This document shows, piece after piece, positions 9,085 to 18,674 of a stretch of DNA of 64,000 nucleotides. Within the stretch, counting starts at the first letter, position 1; the number at the start of each line of letters is the position of its first letter. Origin of the DNA: Brucella pseudogrignonensis (GTDB lineage Bacteria; Pseudomonadota; Alphaproteobacteria; Rhizobiales; Rhizobiaceae). The notes under the pieces are model-generated. The model had not been told where the DNA came from and searched no databases. It saw only the letters and a list, made by a program, of their open reading frames with translations. The position numbers and the translations under genes were made by a program. Location of the stretch: positions 682,001 through 746,000 of the forward strand of contig NZ_JAVLAT010000001.1 of NCBI RefSeq assembly GCF_032190615.1. Reading direction: 5' to 3'.

Positions 9085-9885
9085 ATGAGCGCTTTTGAAC
9101 TCCACCAGGGTTCGTCACCTGTCATTCTCGGCCTGCCCCACACCGGAACAGACGTGCCGGAAGACATCTGGGCGCGGCTCAATGACAATGGCCGCATTCT
9201 TGCCGACACCGACTGGCATATCCATCAGCTCTATGACGGGCTACTGGACAATGTCACGACAGTCCGCGCCACCTTTCATCGCTATTGCATCGATGCCAAT
9301 CGCGATCCGGCAGGTGTGAGCCTCTATCCGGGCCAGAACACCACGACGCTGATCCCGGAAACCGATTTCGACGGCCTTGCAATCTGGAAAGACGGCGAAG
9401 CCCCCACCGAAGCCGATATTACAGATCGCATCACCCGCTTTCACAAGCCCTATCACGATGCCCTTGCCGCTGAAATCGAACGCGTGAAAGCAATCCACGG
9501 CGTAGCAATCCTTTACGATTGCCACTCGATCCGCTCGCATATCCCGTTCCTGTTTGAAGGCAAGCTGCCGGATTTCAACATCGGCACAGACCTTGGCAAG
9601 ACCTGCGCACCGGAAATCGAAGCCGCAGCCGTGGAAGTGACCGAAAACGCCAGCGGCTATACATCCATTCTCAATGGCCGCTTTAAAGGCGGCTGGACGA
9701 CGCGCCACTATGGCAAGCCCGAAACCGGCGTCCACGCCATCCAGATGGAGCTGGCGCAATCAACCCATTTAACCACCGAAACGGTTCCCTTTGCCTATGA
9801 CGAGGCGAAGGCAACAAAGCTTCGTGTGCATCTCAAATCCATTCTTGAGCGGCTTGAGAACATTGCCGCCGAACTGAAATCCTGA
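9085..9885 (+). CDS. hutG: N-formylglutamate deformylase HutG
   Basis: Hydrolyses N-formyl-L-glutamate to L-glutamate and formate, the last step of the HutF branch. The 266-residue product is of the N-formylglutamate amidohydrolase family, not the arginase-like HutG: it has LPHTGTDVP, HRYCIDANRDP and YDCHSIRS, where His and Asp/Glu residues would bind zinc. One base separates it from hutH, so translation is probably coupled; hutU follows 10 bp downstream. Confidence 0.93.
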   Translation: MSAFELHQGSSPVILGLPHTGTDVPEDIWARLNDNGRILADTDWHIHQLYDGLLDNVTTVRATFHRYCIDANRDPAGVSLYPGQNTTTLIPETDFDGLAIWKDGEAPTEADITDRITRFHKPYHDALAAEIERVKAIHGVAILYDCHSIRSHIPFLFEGKLPDFNIGTDLGKTCAPEIEAAAVEVTENASGYTSILNGRFKGGWTTRHYGKPETGVHAIQMELAQSTHLTTETVPFAYDEAKATKLRVHLKSILERLENIAAELKS

Positions 9886-9895
9886 GGAGTAAACC

Positions 9896-11569
9896 ATGTC
9901 CAACCCACGTCATAACGAGCGTGAAATCCGTGCTCCGCGCGGCACCGAACTCAATGCGAAGAGCTGGCTCACCGAAGCACCGCTGCGCATGTTGATGAAC
10001 AACCTCGACCCGGATGTTGCCGAGCGCCCGCATGAGCTGGTTGTCTATGGCGGCATTGGTCGCGCAGCCCGCACATGGGACGACTTCGACCGCATCGTTG
10101 CAACATTGAAAACACTCAACGACGACGAAACCCTGCTGGTGCAGTCCGGTAAACCGGTCGGCGTATTCCGCACCCACAAGGATGCGCCGCGTGTTCTGAT
10201 CGCCAATTCAAACCTCGTGCCCCATTGGGCAACTTGGGATCATTTCAACGAACTGGATAAGAAGGGTCTCGCCATGTATGGCCAGATGACTGCCGGTTCG
10301 TGGATTTATATCGGCGCTCAGGGTATCGTGCAGGGCACTTATGAAACCTTCGTGGAAGCTGGTCGTCAGCATTATGATGGCAACCTTAAGGGCAAGTGGA
10401 TTCTGACCGGCGGTCTTGGCGGCATGGGCGGCGCTCAACCGCTTGCAGCCGTCATGGCTGGTGCTTGCTGCCTCGCAGTCGAGTGCGACGAAACCCGCGC
10501 CGACTTCCGCCTGCGCACCCGCTATGTCGATGAAAAGACCCACAGCCTCGATGAAGCTCTGGCCAAGATCGACGAATGGACCAAGGCAGGCGAAGCCAAA
10601 TCCATAGCGCTGATCGGCAACGCGGCTGAAATCTTCCCGGAACTCGTCAAGCGCGGCGTGCGCCCTGACATCGTGACCGACCAGACTTCAGCCCATGATC
10701 CGGTGCATGGCTACCTGCCAATCGGCTGGAGCGTTGCTGAATGGCGCGCCAAGCAGGAAAGCGATCCGCAAGCAGTTGCGAAAGCCGCACGCGCTTCGAT
10801 GAAGGTGCAGGTTCAGGCCATGCTCGACTTTCATAATGCGGGCATTCCAACGGTGGATTACGGCAACAATATCCGTCAGATGGCGCTTGAAGAAGGTTTG
10901 GAAGACGCGTTTGCCTTCCCGGGCTTCGTACCCGCCTATATCCGCCCGCTGTTCTGCCGCGGCATTGGACCTTTCCGCTGGGCAGCCCTTTCCGGCGATC
11001 CAGAAGATATTGCAAAGACCGATGCCAAGGTGAAGGAACTGCTGCCAGACAACAAACACCTGCATAACTGGCTCGACATGGCAAAGGAGCGCATCGAATT
11101 CCAAGGCCTGCCAGCGCGCATCTGCTGGGTTGGCCTTGGTGATCGTCACCGCCTCGGCCTCGCCTTCAACGAAATGGTTCGCAACGGCGAACTGAAAGCG
11201 CCAATCGTCATTGGCCGTGATCATCTCGATTCAGGTTCGGTCGCGTCACCAAACCGCGAAACCGAAGCCATGAAGGACGGCTCCGACGCCGTATCCGACT
11301 GGCCGCTGCTCAACGCGCTTCTCAACACCGCATCGGGCGCAACATGGGTATCGCTCCATCACGGCGGCGGCGTCGGCATGGGCTTCTCCCAGCATTCGGG
11401 CATGGTCATCTGCTGTGACGGTTCGGAAGATGCCGATGAACGCATCGGTCGCGTGCTGTGGAACGATCCGGCCACCGGCGTCATGCGCCATGCCGATGCA
11501 GGCTATGAAGAAGCCCTCGACTGGGCAAAACAGCAGGGTCTTCGCCTTCCGGCGATCCTTGGAAACTAA
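9896..11569 (+). CDS. hutU: Urocanate hydratase HutU
   Basis: Converts urocanate to 4-imidazolone-5-propionate with tightly bound NAD+. The 557-residue length is normal for the family. Landmarks are [11 protein letters not shown] near the N-terminus, [17 protein letters not shown] (NAD-binding glycine-rich segment), CRGIGPFRW and the C-terminal [17 protein letters not shown] block. GAGGAG precedes the ATG. A strong terminator follows, so the catabolic run hutI-H-G-U can end here. Confidence 0.96.
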   Translation: MSNPRHNEREIRAPRGTELNAKSWLTEAPLRMLMNNLDPDVAERPHELVVYGGIGRAARTWDDFDRIVATLKTLNDDETLLVQSGKPVGVFRTHKDAPRVLIANSNLVPHWATWDHFNELDKKGLAMYGQMTAGSWIYIGAQGIVQGTYETFVEAGRQHYDGNLKGKWILTGGLGGMGGAQPLAAVMAGACCLAVECDETRADFRLRTRYVDEKTHSLDEALAKIDEWTKAGEAKSIALIGNAAEIFPELVKRGVRPDIVTDQTSAHDPVHGYLPIGWSVAEWRAKQESDPQAVAKAARASMKVQVQAMLDFHNAGIPTVDYGNNIRQMALEEGLEDAFAFPGFVPAYIRPLFCRGIGPFRWAALSGDPEDIAKTDAKVKELLPDNKHLHNWLDMAKERIEFQGLPARICWVGLGDRHRLGLAFNEMVRNGELKAPIVIGRDHLDSGSVASPNRETEAMKDGSDAVSDWPLLNALLNTASGATWVSLHHGGGVGMGFSQHSGMVICCDGSEDADERIGRVLWNDPATGVMRHADAGYEEALDWAKQQGLRLPAILGN

Positions 11570-11582
11570 GAATCCAATCGAA

Positions 11583-11610
11583 GGCGGCCCTTACGGGGGC
11601 CGCCTTTTTT
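11583..11610 (+). terminator. Rho-independent terminator after hutU
   Basis: 8-bp stem GGCGGCCC (11583-11590) / GGGCCGCC (11597-11604), 6-base loop, then six T. Confidence 0.88.
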
Positions 11611-11646
11611 CATGTTCAAAAATACACGTAATACCGGGGAATATCG

Positions 11647-12975
11647 ATGACAGACACGACGCTTAGCGGCCGGGAACCCTCACGCGGAACGGCAGCACTC
11701 AAGCTGGTTGTATACAGCTTCATAGGAATCTTCTTCTTTTTCGTTCCTGTTACCATTGGCGGAAAATCCACTATTCTGCTTGATCATGCAGCCACGGCAC
11801 TGGCAACACAATTGCGACCGGTCGCTCTGACACTTGTTTGTCTGCTGATCGCTTATGGTGCGTTTGGACCATTCTTCAATGGAACATGGAAGAAGAACCT
11901 GACGGAAAAAATCTTCTCGGTCTTGCGGGTGCTTGGACTAGTTGCAACGGTCATGTATCTCGCGAATCTCGGTCCGGCGTTGCTGTTCACGCCTGACATG
12001 CTGCCTTTTCTTTTTGACAAACTGGTGCTTTCCGTCGGCCTGATTGTGCCAATCGGCGCACTGGCACTTGCTTTTTTGATCGGTTACGGCCTGCTCGAAT
12101 TCACCGGCGTTATTGTGCAACCTGTGATGCGCCCCATCTGGCGCACCCCCGGCTGGTCGGCAATTGATGCCGTCGCATCATTCGTTGGCAGCTATTCGCT
12201 GGCACTTCTGATCACAGACCGCGTTTATAAAGAAGGCAAATATACCGCACGAGAAGCTGCAATTGTTGCAACCGGATTTTCGACGGTTTCTGCCACTTTC
12301 ATGATTATCGTCGCGCGGACACTCGGTCTGATGGAATCATGGAACCTCTATTTCTGGACGACTTTCTTCGTCACTTTCATCGTCTCAGCGATCGCAGCGC
12401 GCCTGTGGCCGCTAAGCCGTATGGACCATCCGGAAGATCGCGACATGCCACTGCCAGCAGGCAAAGGTCGCATTGAAACTGCGATAGATGCGGGCATTAC
12501 GCAGGCACAGAGCGCACCAAAGCTGTTGCCTCTGCTCTGGGCAACGTTCCTCGACGGTCTGCGCATGGCATCGATGATTTTGCCAAGCATTATGGCCGTC
12601 GGTCTTCTTGGCCTTTTGGCTGCAAAATATACACCGCTTTTCGATGTTCTCGGCCTTGCACTTTATCCATTCACATGGCTTGCGCAGTTTTCCGACCCAA
12701 TGCTTGCTGCGAAATCCATGGCCTCCGGTCTCGCCGAAATGTTCCTGCCCGCCATTCTTCTCAAAGATGCAGATGTCGCGCTAAAGTTTGTTGCAGCTGT
12801 TGTTTCGGTCAGCCAGGTTCTGTTCCTGTCCGCTTCGATCCCATGCGTTCTGGCAACATCCGTACCACTCAAATTCCGTGATTTGATCGTCATTTGGTAC
12901 ATCCGCACAGCATTGAGCATTCTGCTCACCGCACCCGTTGCTTTCTGGGCAGTATCAAACGGTTGGTTGAATTAA
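11647..12975 (+). CDS. YjiH-family membrane protein with nucleoside-recognition (gate) domains; candidate hut transporter
   Basis: A 442-residue integral membrane protein with about ten hydrophobic segments, for example around residues 20-35, 60-75, 90-110 and 120-145. It belongs to the YjiH family, whose Gate domains also occur in nucleoside transporters and spore-maturation proteins. Its place between hutU and hutD, with its stop codon overlapping the hutD start (TAATG), makes uptake of histidine, urocanate or a related compound a reasonable guess, but no residue proves it. The ATG at 11647 follows GGGGA. Confidence 0.75.
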   Translation: MTDTTLSGREPSRGTAALKLVVYSFIGIFFFFVPVTIGGKSTILLDHAATALATQLRPVALTLVCLLIAYGAFGPFFNGTWKKNLTEKIFSVLRVLGLVATVMYLANLGPALLFTPDMLPFLFDKLVLSVGLIVPIGALALAFLIGYGLLEFTGVIVQPVMRPIWRTPGWSAIDAVASFVGSYSLALLITDRVYKEGKYTAREAAIVATGFSTVSATFMIIVARTLGLMESWNLYFWTTFFVTFIVSAIAARLWPLSRMDHPEDRDMPLPAGKGRIETAIDAGITQAQSAPKLLPLLWATFLDGLRMASMILPSIMAVGLLGLLAAKYTPLFDVLGLALYPFTWLAQFSDPMLAAKSMASGLAEMFLPAILLKDADVALKFVAAVVSVSQVLFLSASIPCVLATSVPLKFRDLIVIWYIRTALSILLTAPVAFWAVSNGWLN

Positions 12976-13553
12976 TGGAATTCAAAGTCCTCAAAGCGAA
13001 GGACCATCGCCGCATGCCGTGGAAAAACGGCGGCGGCGTAACGGTCGAAGTCGCAATCCATCCGATCAATGCGTCGGTCGATAATTTCGACTGGCGCATT
13101 TCCACGGCAACCGTTGCCAATGATGGCCCCTTCTCGACCTTCCCCGACATTGATCGCACCTTGTCGGTGCTGGAAGGCAACGGCATTGTTCTCGATGTTG
13201 AAGGGGTGGAAACCACCCTCACCCGCGAGACAGCACCCTTTGCTTTTGCCGCCGATGCAAGCTCTGGTGCTCGTTTGATCGAAGGTCCAATCACGGACCT
13301 CAACGTCATGACGCGACGTGGAAACTTCGCGCATCAGGTCACCCGCATCGTCACAAATGATTCGGCTAGACTTGAAGCAGAAAGCGGCACCGTGCTTCTT
13401 TTCTGTGCAGAAGGAAATTTCGAGCTAAAAAGCGACAACAGAATCGCGCATCTCGACCAGCATGACTGCCTGATCTTATCAGAAGATGCGCAGTTTTCTG
13501 TAGAGCTTACTGGGAGAGGCATCGCCTATAAGATTTCGATTATAGACATATAA
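12975..13553 (+). CDS. hutD: HutD family protein
   Basis: A 192-residue cupin-fold protein of the HutD/Ves family (MPWKNGGGVTVEVAIHP at the start, FDWRISTATVANDGPFS). HutD is found in many hut clusters and has been suggested to act as a governor that limits histidine pathway activity; its biochemical role is not settled. The start at 12975 overlaps the preceding stop by one base. A stem-loop at 13584-13609 follows. Confidence 0.9.
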   Translation: MEFKVLKAKDHRRMPWKNGGGVTVEVAIHPINASVDNFDWRISTATVANDGPFSTFPDIDRTLSVLEGNGIVLDVEGVETTLTRETAPFAFAADASSGARLIEGPITDLNVMTRRGNFAHQVTRIVTNDSARLEAESGTVLLFCAEGNFELKSDNRIAHLDQHDCLILSEDAQFSVELTGRGIAYKISIIDI

Positions 13554-13583
13554 TCAAAGGCTTATTCGATATTTCGCGAGACG

Positions 13584-13609
13584 GACAAGCAAAGGTTTCT
13601 TTGCCTGTC
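13584..13609 (+). terminator. Probable terminator hairpin after hutD
   Basis: 11-bp stem (13584-13594 with 13599-13609, one G-U pair) around a 4-base loop, followed by a pyrimidine-rich TCTCTCT rather than a clean T-run, so termination may be partial. Confidence 0.55.
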
Positions 13610-13650
13610 TCTCTGGACAGAAATTGTGGTCCTGCTAATTTGTCTGCAAG

Positions 13651-13664
13651 AATATGTATATGCT
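13651..13664. promoter_or_regulatory. Possible second, imperfect HutC site
   Basis: AATATGTATATGCT, 23 bp before the transporter gene start, shares AATATGTATAT with the sequence around the perfect hut palindrome at 6210-6221 but loses symmetry on the right arm. Suggestive only. Confidence 0.4.
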
Positions 13665-13686
13665 TAAAACAAAAAGGGGTTCACAT

Positions 13687-14631
13687 ATGAGAAAATCTTG
13701 GTTGGCTGGTGCAGCCCTCGCAGCACTCACCCTTGCCTCTGCCGCACAGGCAGAAACCAAAGTCGCAATCGGCTTTTCCGGCTGGACGGGCTTTGGTCCG
13801 CTCACACTCGCAAAAGAAGCGGGTATCTTCAAGAAAAACGGCCTCGACGTCACGCTCAATAAAATTCCACAGGCAAGCCGCCATCTGGCTCTGGCCTCCG
13901 GTGATATCCAGTGCGCTGCAACCACGGTTGAAACATGGATTATCTGGAACTCCGCTGGCGTGAAGTCCAAGCAGATTTTCCAGATGGATAAATCCTATGG
14001 CGCTGACGGCATTGCCGTGCGTGGTGACGTCAATTCCTTTGCCGATCTCAAAGGCAAGACGGTTGCAGCCTCCGCTCCCGGCACCTCGCCTTACTTCTTC
14101 CTGGCCTATATGCTCGCCAAAAACGGCATGACCACCAAAGACGTAAAAATCGTCAACATGGAACCGGGACCAGCAGCACAGGCTTTTGTTGCGGGCCAGA
14201 ATGATGCGGCCATGACCTATGAGCCATATCTCTCGACCGTTCGCGCGGCACCGGACAAGGGCAAAATTCTCGCGACCACGCTGGAATATCCCGCTGTGAT
14301 GGATACGGTCGGCTGCACACCGGACTTCCTTGAAAAGAACCCGGAAGCTGCCAAGGCGCTCGCCACCAGCTATTTTGAAGCACTGGAAATGATCGCTGCT
14401 GATCCGGCCAAGTCCTATGAAATCATGGGTAAGGACGTAAAGCAGTCGGGCGAAGAATTTGGCAAGTCCGCAGCCTATCTGCGCTGGCAGGACAAGGCCG
14501 CCAACCAGAAGTTCTTTGAAGGCGAATTCAAGGAATTTTCCGAAGAAGCAACAAAGCTCCTGCTTGACGCTGGCGTCATCAAGAACAAGCCAAATCTCGA
14601 CGAGATTGTCGACATCAGCTTTATCAAGTAA
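13687..14631 (+). CDS. ABC transporter periplasmic substrate-binding protein (SsuA/NMT1 type)
   Basis: A 314-residue secreted binding protein: the signal peptide ends near residue 22 (LASAAQA), followed by a type 2 periplasmic binding fold as in sulfonate, taurine and thiamine-precursor systems (GFSGWTGFGPLTLAKEAGIFKKNGLDV, ASGDIQCAATT). The ATG at 13687 is chosen because AGGGGT precedes it and the signal peptide then starts cleanly. Permease and ATPase genes follow. Ligand unknown; neighbouring hut genes and the HutC-like sequence suggest a histidine-related compound, but family members also carry sulfonates and pyrimidines. Confidence 0.85.
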   Translation: MRKSWLAGAALAALTLASAAQAETKVAIGFSGWTGFGPLTLAKEAGIFKKNGLDVTLNKIPQASRHLALASGDIQCAATTVETWIIWNSAGVKSKQIFQMDKSYGADGIAVRGDVNSFADLKGKTVAASAPGTSPYFFLAYMLAKNGMTTKDVKIVNMEPGPAAQAFVAGQNDAAMTYEPYLSTVRAAPDKGKILATTLEYPAVMDTVGCTPDFLEKNPEAAKALATSYFEALEMIAADPAKSYEIMGKDVKQSGEEFGKSAAYLRWQDKAANQKFFEGEFKEFSEEATKLLLDAGVIKNKPNLDEIVDISFIK

Positions 14632-14646
14632 ATGCCATTGCAGCGC

Positions 14647-14675
14647 AGACTCGGAGTTCACTCCGGGTCTGTTTT
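14647..14675 (+). terminator. Stem-loop between binding-protein and permease genes
   Basis: 10-bp stem (14647-14656 with 14661-14670, one G-U pair), loop TTCA, then GTTTT. It probably acts as a partial terminator or 3'-end protector that makes the binding-protein mRNA more abundant than the rest. Confidence 0.6.
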
Positions 14676-14722
14676 ATTTCCGCCTCATGCTTGAGGCAGC
14701 CTGCGTGCCTGACTAAACGGAT

Positions 14723-15502
14723 ATGCCTATGCAGCCTATGCAACCGATCGGAAATGGAGCCCGAATTCTTCTGGGAATTCTGTTCTTCGTGCTTTTCTTT
14801 GCTTTCTGGGGCGTTGCGACGCTCGGAGGCTTTGTTTCGCCTACCTTCCTCGCCGATCCGATTACCATGGTTCAGGATGGGTATGATCTTATCGTCAATC
14901 AGGGTTTTATGTCGGATATTGGCATGACTGTCTGGCGTGTGTTGGGCGGCTTCATTATGGCAAGCATCGTGGCCATTCCGCTCGGAATAGCCATGGGCGC
15001 CTATAAGCCGATTGAAGCGCTGCTCGAACCCTTCGTTTCCTTCGCGCGTTATTTGCCAGCATCTGCATTCGTGCCGCTTCTTATTCTCTGGTCAGGCATT
15101 GGCGAAACACAAAAGCTACTCGTTATCTTCATTGGTGCCGTGTTCCAGCTCATTCTGATGATCGCTGTTATCGTTTCCGGCACACGCCGCGATCTGGTTG
15201 AAGCTGCCTATACACTCGGCGCCAAGGACCGCGGCGTCATTCGCCGTGTGCTTGTGCCTTCAAGCGCTCCCGATATTGCTGAAACGCTGCGTCTCGTGTT
15301 GGGCTGGGCCTGGACTTATGTGATCGTGGCAGAGCTGATCGGTGCATCGTCGGGCATCGGCTATATGATCATCAATTCCCAGGCGCTGATGGCGACCGGA
15401 CAGATTATTTTCGGCATCATCGTCATCGGCGTTATCGGTCTGATTTCTGATCTGGCTTTCAAATACATCAACCGCTGGCTCTTTGCGTGGAGGTTTGCGT
15501 AA
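14723..15502 (+). CDS. ABC transporter permease (SsuC/TauC type)
   Basis: A 259-residue inner-membrane permease with about six hydrophobic segments and the BPD_transp_1 EAA loop (EAAYTLGAKDRGVIRRVLVPSSAPDI), where the ATPase docks. It belongs with the binding protein at 13687 and the ATPase at 15502; its TAA overlaps the ATPase ATG by one base. Confidence 0.88.
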   Translation: MPMQPMQPIGNGARILLGILFFVLFFAFWGVATLGGFVSPTFLADPITMVQDGYDLIVNQGFMSDIGMTVWRVLGGFIMASIVAIPLGIAMGAYKPIEALLEPFVSFARYLPASAFVPLLILWSGIGETQKLLVIFIGAVFQLILMIAVIVSGTRRDLVEAAYTLGAKDRGVIRRVLVPSSAPDIAETLRLVLGWAWTYVIVAELIGASSGIGYMIINSQALMATGQIIFGIIVIGVIGLISDLAFKYINRWLFAWRFA

Positions 15503-16305
15503 TGCTTACGACAACCGAACAGGAACTCGTCGTCAAAGGCGTCAGCCGCACCTTTCCGGGTGTGCACGGCGGCAAGCCAACGCTGGCGCTGCAAGCGACC
15601 GATCTCATCATTCCAAAGAATGATTTCGTAACCATTCTTGGTCCATCAGGCTGCGGCAAGTCCACGCTTCTGCGCATCATTGCCGGTCTTGACAAACCGA
15701 CAACGGGCACGGTGACGCTGGAAGGCCAGCCGGTCAAAGGACCGGGTGCCGATCGCGGCATGGTGTTCCAGTCCTATACGCTGTTTCCATGGCTGACCGT
15801 TCGGCAGAATGTCGGTTTCGGCCTGCGCGAAAAAGGCATGCCAGAAAAGCAGGCCCGTGAAATCATCGATAGCTATATCGACAAGGTCGGCTTGCGCGGA
15901 TTTGAAAACCACTGGCCAAAACAGCTTTCAGGCGGCATGCAGCAGCGCACGGCAATCGCCCGCGCTCTGGCCAATGATCCAAAGATTCTGCTTCTCGATG
16001 AGCCTTTCGGCGCGCTCGACAACCAGACGCGTGGGCTGATGCAGGAACTTCTGCTCGGTATCTGGGAGCGGGAACAGAAAACCGTGATCTTCGTCACCCA
16101 CGATATTGAAGAGTCGATCTTCATGGCGACCCGCGTGGTGACGATGACAGCCCGCCCCGGCAAGATCAAATCAATCACGCCAGTCAATATCGAACATCCG
16201 CGTTCTTATCAGGTCAAAGCCAGCCCTGAATTCTCCGAACTGCGCTTAAAGCTTACGGAAGAAATCCGCAGCGAAGCAATTACAGCTGCAAAACAGGCTG
16301 CCTGA
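15502..16305 (+). CDS. ABC transporter ATP-binding protein (SsuB/TauB type)
   Basis: A 267-residue nucleotide-binding subunit: Walker A GPSGCGKST, Q-loop FQSYTLFPW, signature LSGGMQQR, Walker B ILLLDEPFGALD and switch His in VTHD. The family is that of taurine, sulfonate and nitrate importers. ATG at 15502 follows GGAGG inside the end of the permease gene. Terminator at 16342-16376. Confidence 0.9.
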   Translation: MLTTTEQELVVKGVSRTFPGVHGGKPTLALQATDLIIPKNDFVTILGPSGCGKSTLLRIIAGLDKPTTGTVTLEGQPVKGPGADRGMVFQSYTLFPWLTVRQNVGFGLREKGMPEKQAREIIDSYIDKVGLRGFENHWPKQLSGGMQQRTAIARALANDPKILLLDEPFGALDNQTRGLMQELLLGIWEREQKTVIFVTHDIEESIFMATRVVTMTARPGKIKSITPVNIEHPRSYQVKASPEFSELRLKLTEEIRSEAITAAKQAA

Positions 16306-16341
16306 AAATTATTGTTCCTTCTGATGAGATGGTATCTTAAG

Positions 16342-16376
16342 AAAAGGCTGCGATGTTCTTCGCAGCCTTTTCTTTC
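16342..16376 (+). terminator. Terminator after the SsuA-type ABC operon
   Basis: 11-bp stem AAAAGGCTGCG (16342-16352) / CGCAGCCTTTT (16361-16371), 8-base loop, then T-rich TCTTTC. Confidence 0.75.
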
Positions 16377-16416
16377 TAGCGCTTTGGATATGCGCTATTT
16401 TCAGGACCGTTCCATC

Positions 16417-17292
16417 ATGGCCGTTTCAGCAGAACTTGAAGACCGCATCGTTTATGTGAATGGCGAATATGTCGCCGCGCGCGATGCAAAAATCTCGATC
16501 TTTGATCGTGGTTTTCTCTTTGGTGACGGAATTTACGAAGTAACCGCAGTCCTTGATGGCAAGCTGGTCGATAGCGATCCGCATATGAAGCGCCTGCGCC
16601 GTTCAACGGGTGAAATCGGTATTCCGATGCCGATGAGCGAAGATGAGATCGTCGAGATCGAGCACGAACTGATCCGCCGCAACAATCTCACCGAAGGTCT
16701 GGTCTATTTGCAAGTCACGCGCGGCGATGGTCGCGACCGTGATTTTGTCGCTAAAGGCTTGAAGCCATCAGTGGTTCTGTTCACCCAAGTTAAAGCCCTC
16801 GCCAACCGGCCGGAAGTCGCAACAGGCATCCGCGTACTTTCACTCGATGATCTGCGCTGGAAGCGTCGCGATATCAAAACCGTCTGCCTTCTGCCACAGG
16901 CGCTCGCCAAGGAAATTGCCAAACATGCCGGTTGCGACGAAGCCTGGATGTTAGAGGACGGTTATGTCACCGAAGGTGCATCGTCGACCGGCTATATTGT
17001 CACGCAGGATGATGTCATCGTCACCCGCCCGAACAGCAATGCAGTGCTTCCCGGCTGCACGCGTTTGTCGCTTTTGCAGCTGATTACTGAAACCGGCATG
17101 ACGCTTGAAGAACGCGCTTTCACGATTGACGAAGCTTATGCAGCGAAAGAAGCTTTCATGACCAGCGCGGGCACTTTCGTAACGCCGATTTCGTTCATCG
17201 ACGACAAGCCTATCGGCGGTGGCAAGCCGGGTCCGGTCGCACTCAAGCTGCGTGAGATTTATCTCGACCACGCACGCCGGACCGCGATCTGA
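16417..17292 (+). CDS. Class IV aminotransferase, D-amino-acid aminotransferase-like
   Basis: A 291-residue fold-type IV PLP enzyme, resembling D-alanine transaminase (Dat): YVNGEYVAARDAKISIFDRGFLFGDG near the N-terminus, the PLP lysine in RRDIKTV, and EGASST with the Glu that contacts the PLP ring nitrogen. It would move an amino group between D-amino acids and 2-oxo acids; branched-chain or aminodeoxychorismate-lyase activity is possible in the same fold. ATG at 16417 has AGGA 9 bases upstream. It stands alone between two terminators. Confidence 0.8.
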   Translation: MAVSAELEDRIVYVNGEYVAARDAKISIFDRGFLFGDGIYEVTAVLDGKLVDSDPHMKRLRRSTGEIGIPMPMSEDEIVEIEHELIRRNNLTEGLVYLQVTRGDGRDRDFVAKGLKPSVVLFTQVKALANRPEVATGIRVLSLDDLRWKRRDIKTVCLLPQALAKEIAKHAGCDEAWMLEDGYVTEGASSTGYIVTQDDVIVTRPNSNAVLPGCTRLSLLQLITETGMTLEERAFTIDEAYAAKEAFMTSAGTFVTPISFIDDKPIGGGKPGPVALKLREIYLDHARRTAI

Positions 17293-17299
17293 AAACAGT

Positions 17300-17328
17300 C
17301 GGGCCGGAACTCAGTTCCGGCCCGTTTT
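17300..17328 (+). terminator. Bidirectional terminator after class IV aminotransferase
   Basis: Perfect 11-bp stem CGGGCCGGAAC (17300-17310) / GTTCCGGCCCG (17314-17324), 3-base loop, T-run 17325-17328 and A-run on the other side. Confidence 0.85.
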
Positions 17329-17369
17329 GCTCACGCTTCCCTCTCCCAAAAGAGCGGAGCAAAAGTGCT

Positions 17370-17393
17370 AAAACGTGCTAAAACACGTTTTTT
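17370..17393. terminator. Second hairpin between convergent operons
   Basis: 8-bp stem AAAACGTG (17370-17377) / CACGTTTT (17384-17391), 6-base loop, T-run to 17393. It lies between convergent genes and may block read-through toward gguB. Confidence 0.6.
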
Positions 17394-17486
17394 GTGCGCA
17401 TTTCATGCTCAAAAGCGATGTTCAGAATGTGATTGCTGTGGCAAACCCATGGTGAGAATGTGGCAATATCGCGGCAAAACCCCTTT

Positions 17487-18674
17487 TTAGCGACGCTGGT
17501 TGTAAACATCGATGCAAACAGCACCCAACAAAACGATACCCTTGATCACTTGCTGATAGTCGATACCGATACCCAAGATCGACATGCCATTGTTCATCAC
17601 ACCCATAATCAGCGCACCGATCACGGCACCTGTCACACGACCAACGCCACCATAGGCCGATGCCCCACCGATAAAACAGGCGGCGATCACATCCAGCTCA
17701 AATCCAAGACCGGCTTTTGGTGTTGCCGTATTCAAACGGGCTGCAAAAACCAGTCCAGCAAGGGCTGCCAACACGCCCATATTGACGAATGCCAGAAAGG
17801 TCAGGCGCTCGGTTTTAACACCCGAAAGCTTTGCCGCATGGCGATTGCCCCCTACTGCATAAATCTGGCGACCAATGACTGTGCGCGTCGTGAGAAACGC
17901 ATAGGCTGCAATCAGAACTGCCATAATAATCAACACGTTGGGCATGCCGCGATGTGAAGAAATCAGCAGGGCAAGATAAGCGATACCGGCAAAAAGCACG
18001 ATATTCTTGATCACGAAAAAGGCGAAAGGCTCGGTTTCCCCCTCATGCGCAATGTGACGCGCACGCGATCTTGAGTTCTGCCAGACGATGAAACCAGCAA
18101 GCACGAGACCGAGGATCAGCGATGTCAGATAGACACCACCCGTCACCCCGATAAATTCAGGAATGAAGCCAGACGACAATTTCTGAAACATCGGAGGGAA
18201 TGGACCGACCGACTGCCCACCGAGAACGGCCAGCATCAATCCTTTGAAAACCAGCATCCCAGCAAGGGTTACGATGAAGGATGGAATATTAAAATAAGCG
18301 ACCCAGAACCCTTGCATCGCACCGATAATACCACCGGCAATCAGACACAGAATGGCAGCAATAGGAAACGGGATTCCCCACCGAACCATCATCACCGCCG
18401 CCAGTGCGCCGATAAATCCGCAGACTGATCCGACCGACAAATCGATATGTCCGGTCACGATAATCAGCAACATACCGAGCGCCATGATGACGATATAACT
18501 GTTTTGCAACACAAGGTTAGTCAGATTCAGCGGCTTCATCAACACGCCGCCAGTGACGATCTGAAAAAAGATCATGATCGCGATAAGCGAGAGCAGCATT
18601 CCCGATTCACGCAGGTTGTTTTTGAGATAACGCCCGATACCGCTCGGCGCTTTCTGGACTACGGTCTCGCTCAT
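17487..18674 (-). CDS. gguB: Multiple-sugar ABC transporter permease GguB
   Basis: A 395-residue inner-membrane permease of the ribose/xylose class (XylH/MmsB-like), with about ten hydrophobic segments and signatures [13 protein letters not shown] and [32 protein letters not shown] split along the chain. It is the membrane partner of GguA and ChvE. Its ATG overlaps the gguA stop by 4 bp (ATGA), implying coupled translation. Last gene of the minus-strand sugar run. Confidence 0.92.
   Translation of the reverse strand: MSETVVQKAPSGIGRYLKNNLRESGMLLSLIAIMIFFQIVTGGVLMKPLNLTNLVLQNSYIVIMALGMLLIIVTGHIDLSVGSVCGFIGALAAVMMVRWGIPFPIAAILCLIAGGIIGAMQGFWVAYFNIPSFIVTLAGMLVFKGLMLAVLGGQSVGPFPPMFQKLSSGFIPEFIGVTGGVYLTSLILGLVLAGFIVWQNSRSRARHIAHEGETEPFAFFVIKNIVLFAGIAYLALLISSHRGMPNVLIIMAVLIAAYAFLTTRTVIGRQIYAVGGNRHAAKLSGVKTERLTFLAFVNMGVLAALAGLVFAARLNTATPKAGLGFELDVIAACFIGGASAYGGVGRVTGAVIGALIMGVMNNGMSILGIGIDYQQVIKGIVLLGAVCIDVYNQRR

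Noticed and set aside
13681..14661. 326-codon open frame on the minus strand
   Set aside because: Mirror of the SsuA-type binding-protein gene, which has a signal peptide and downstream permease and ATPase partners.
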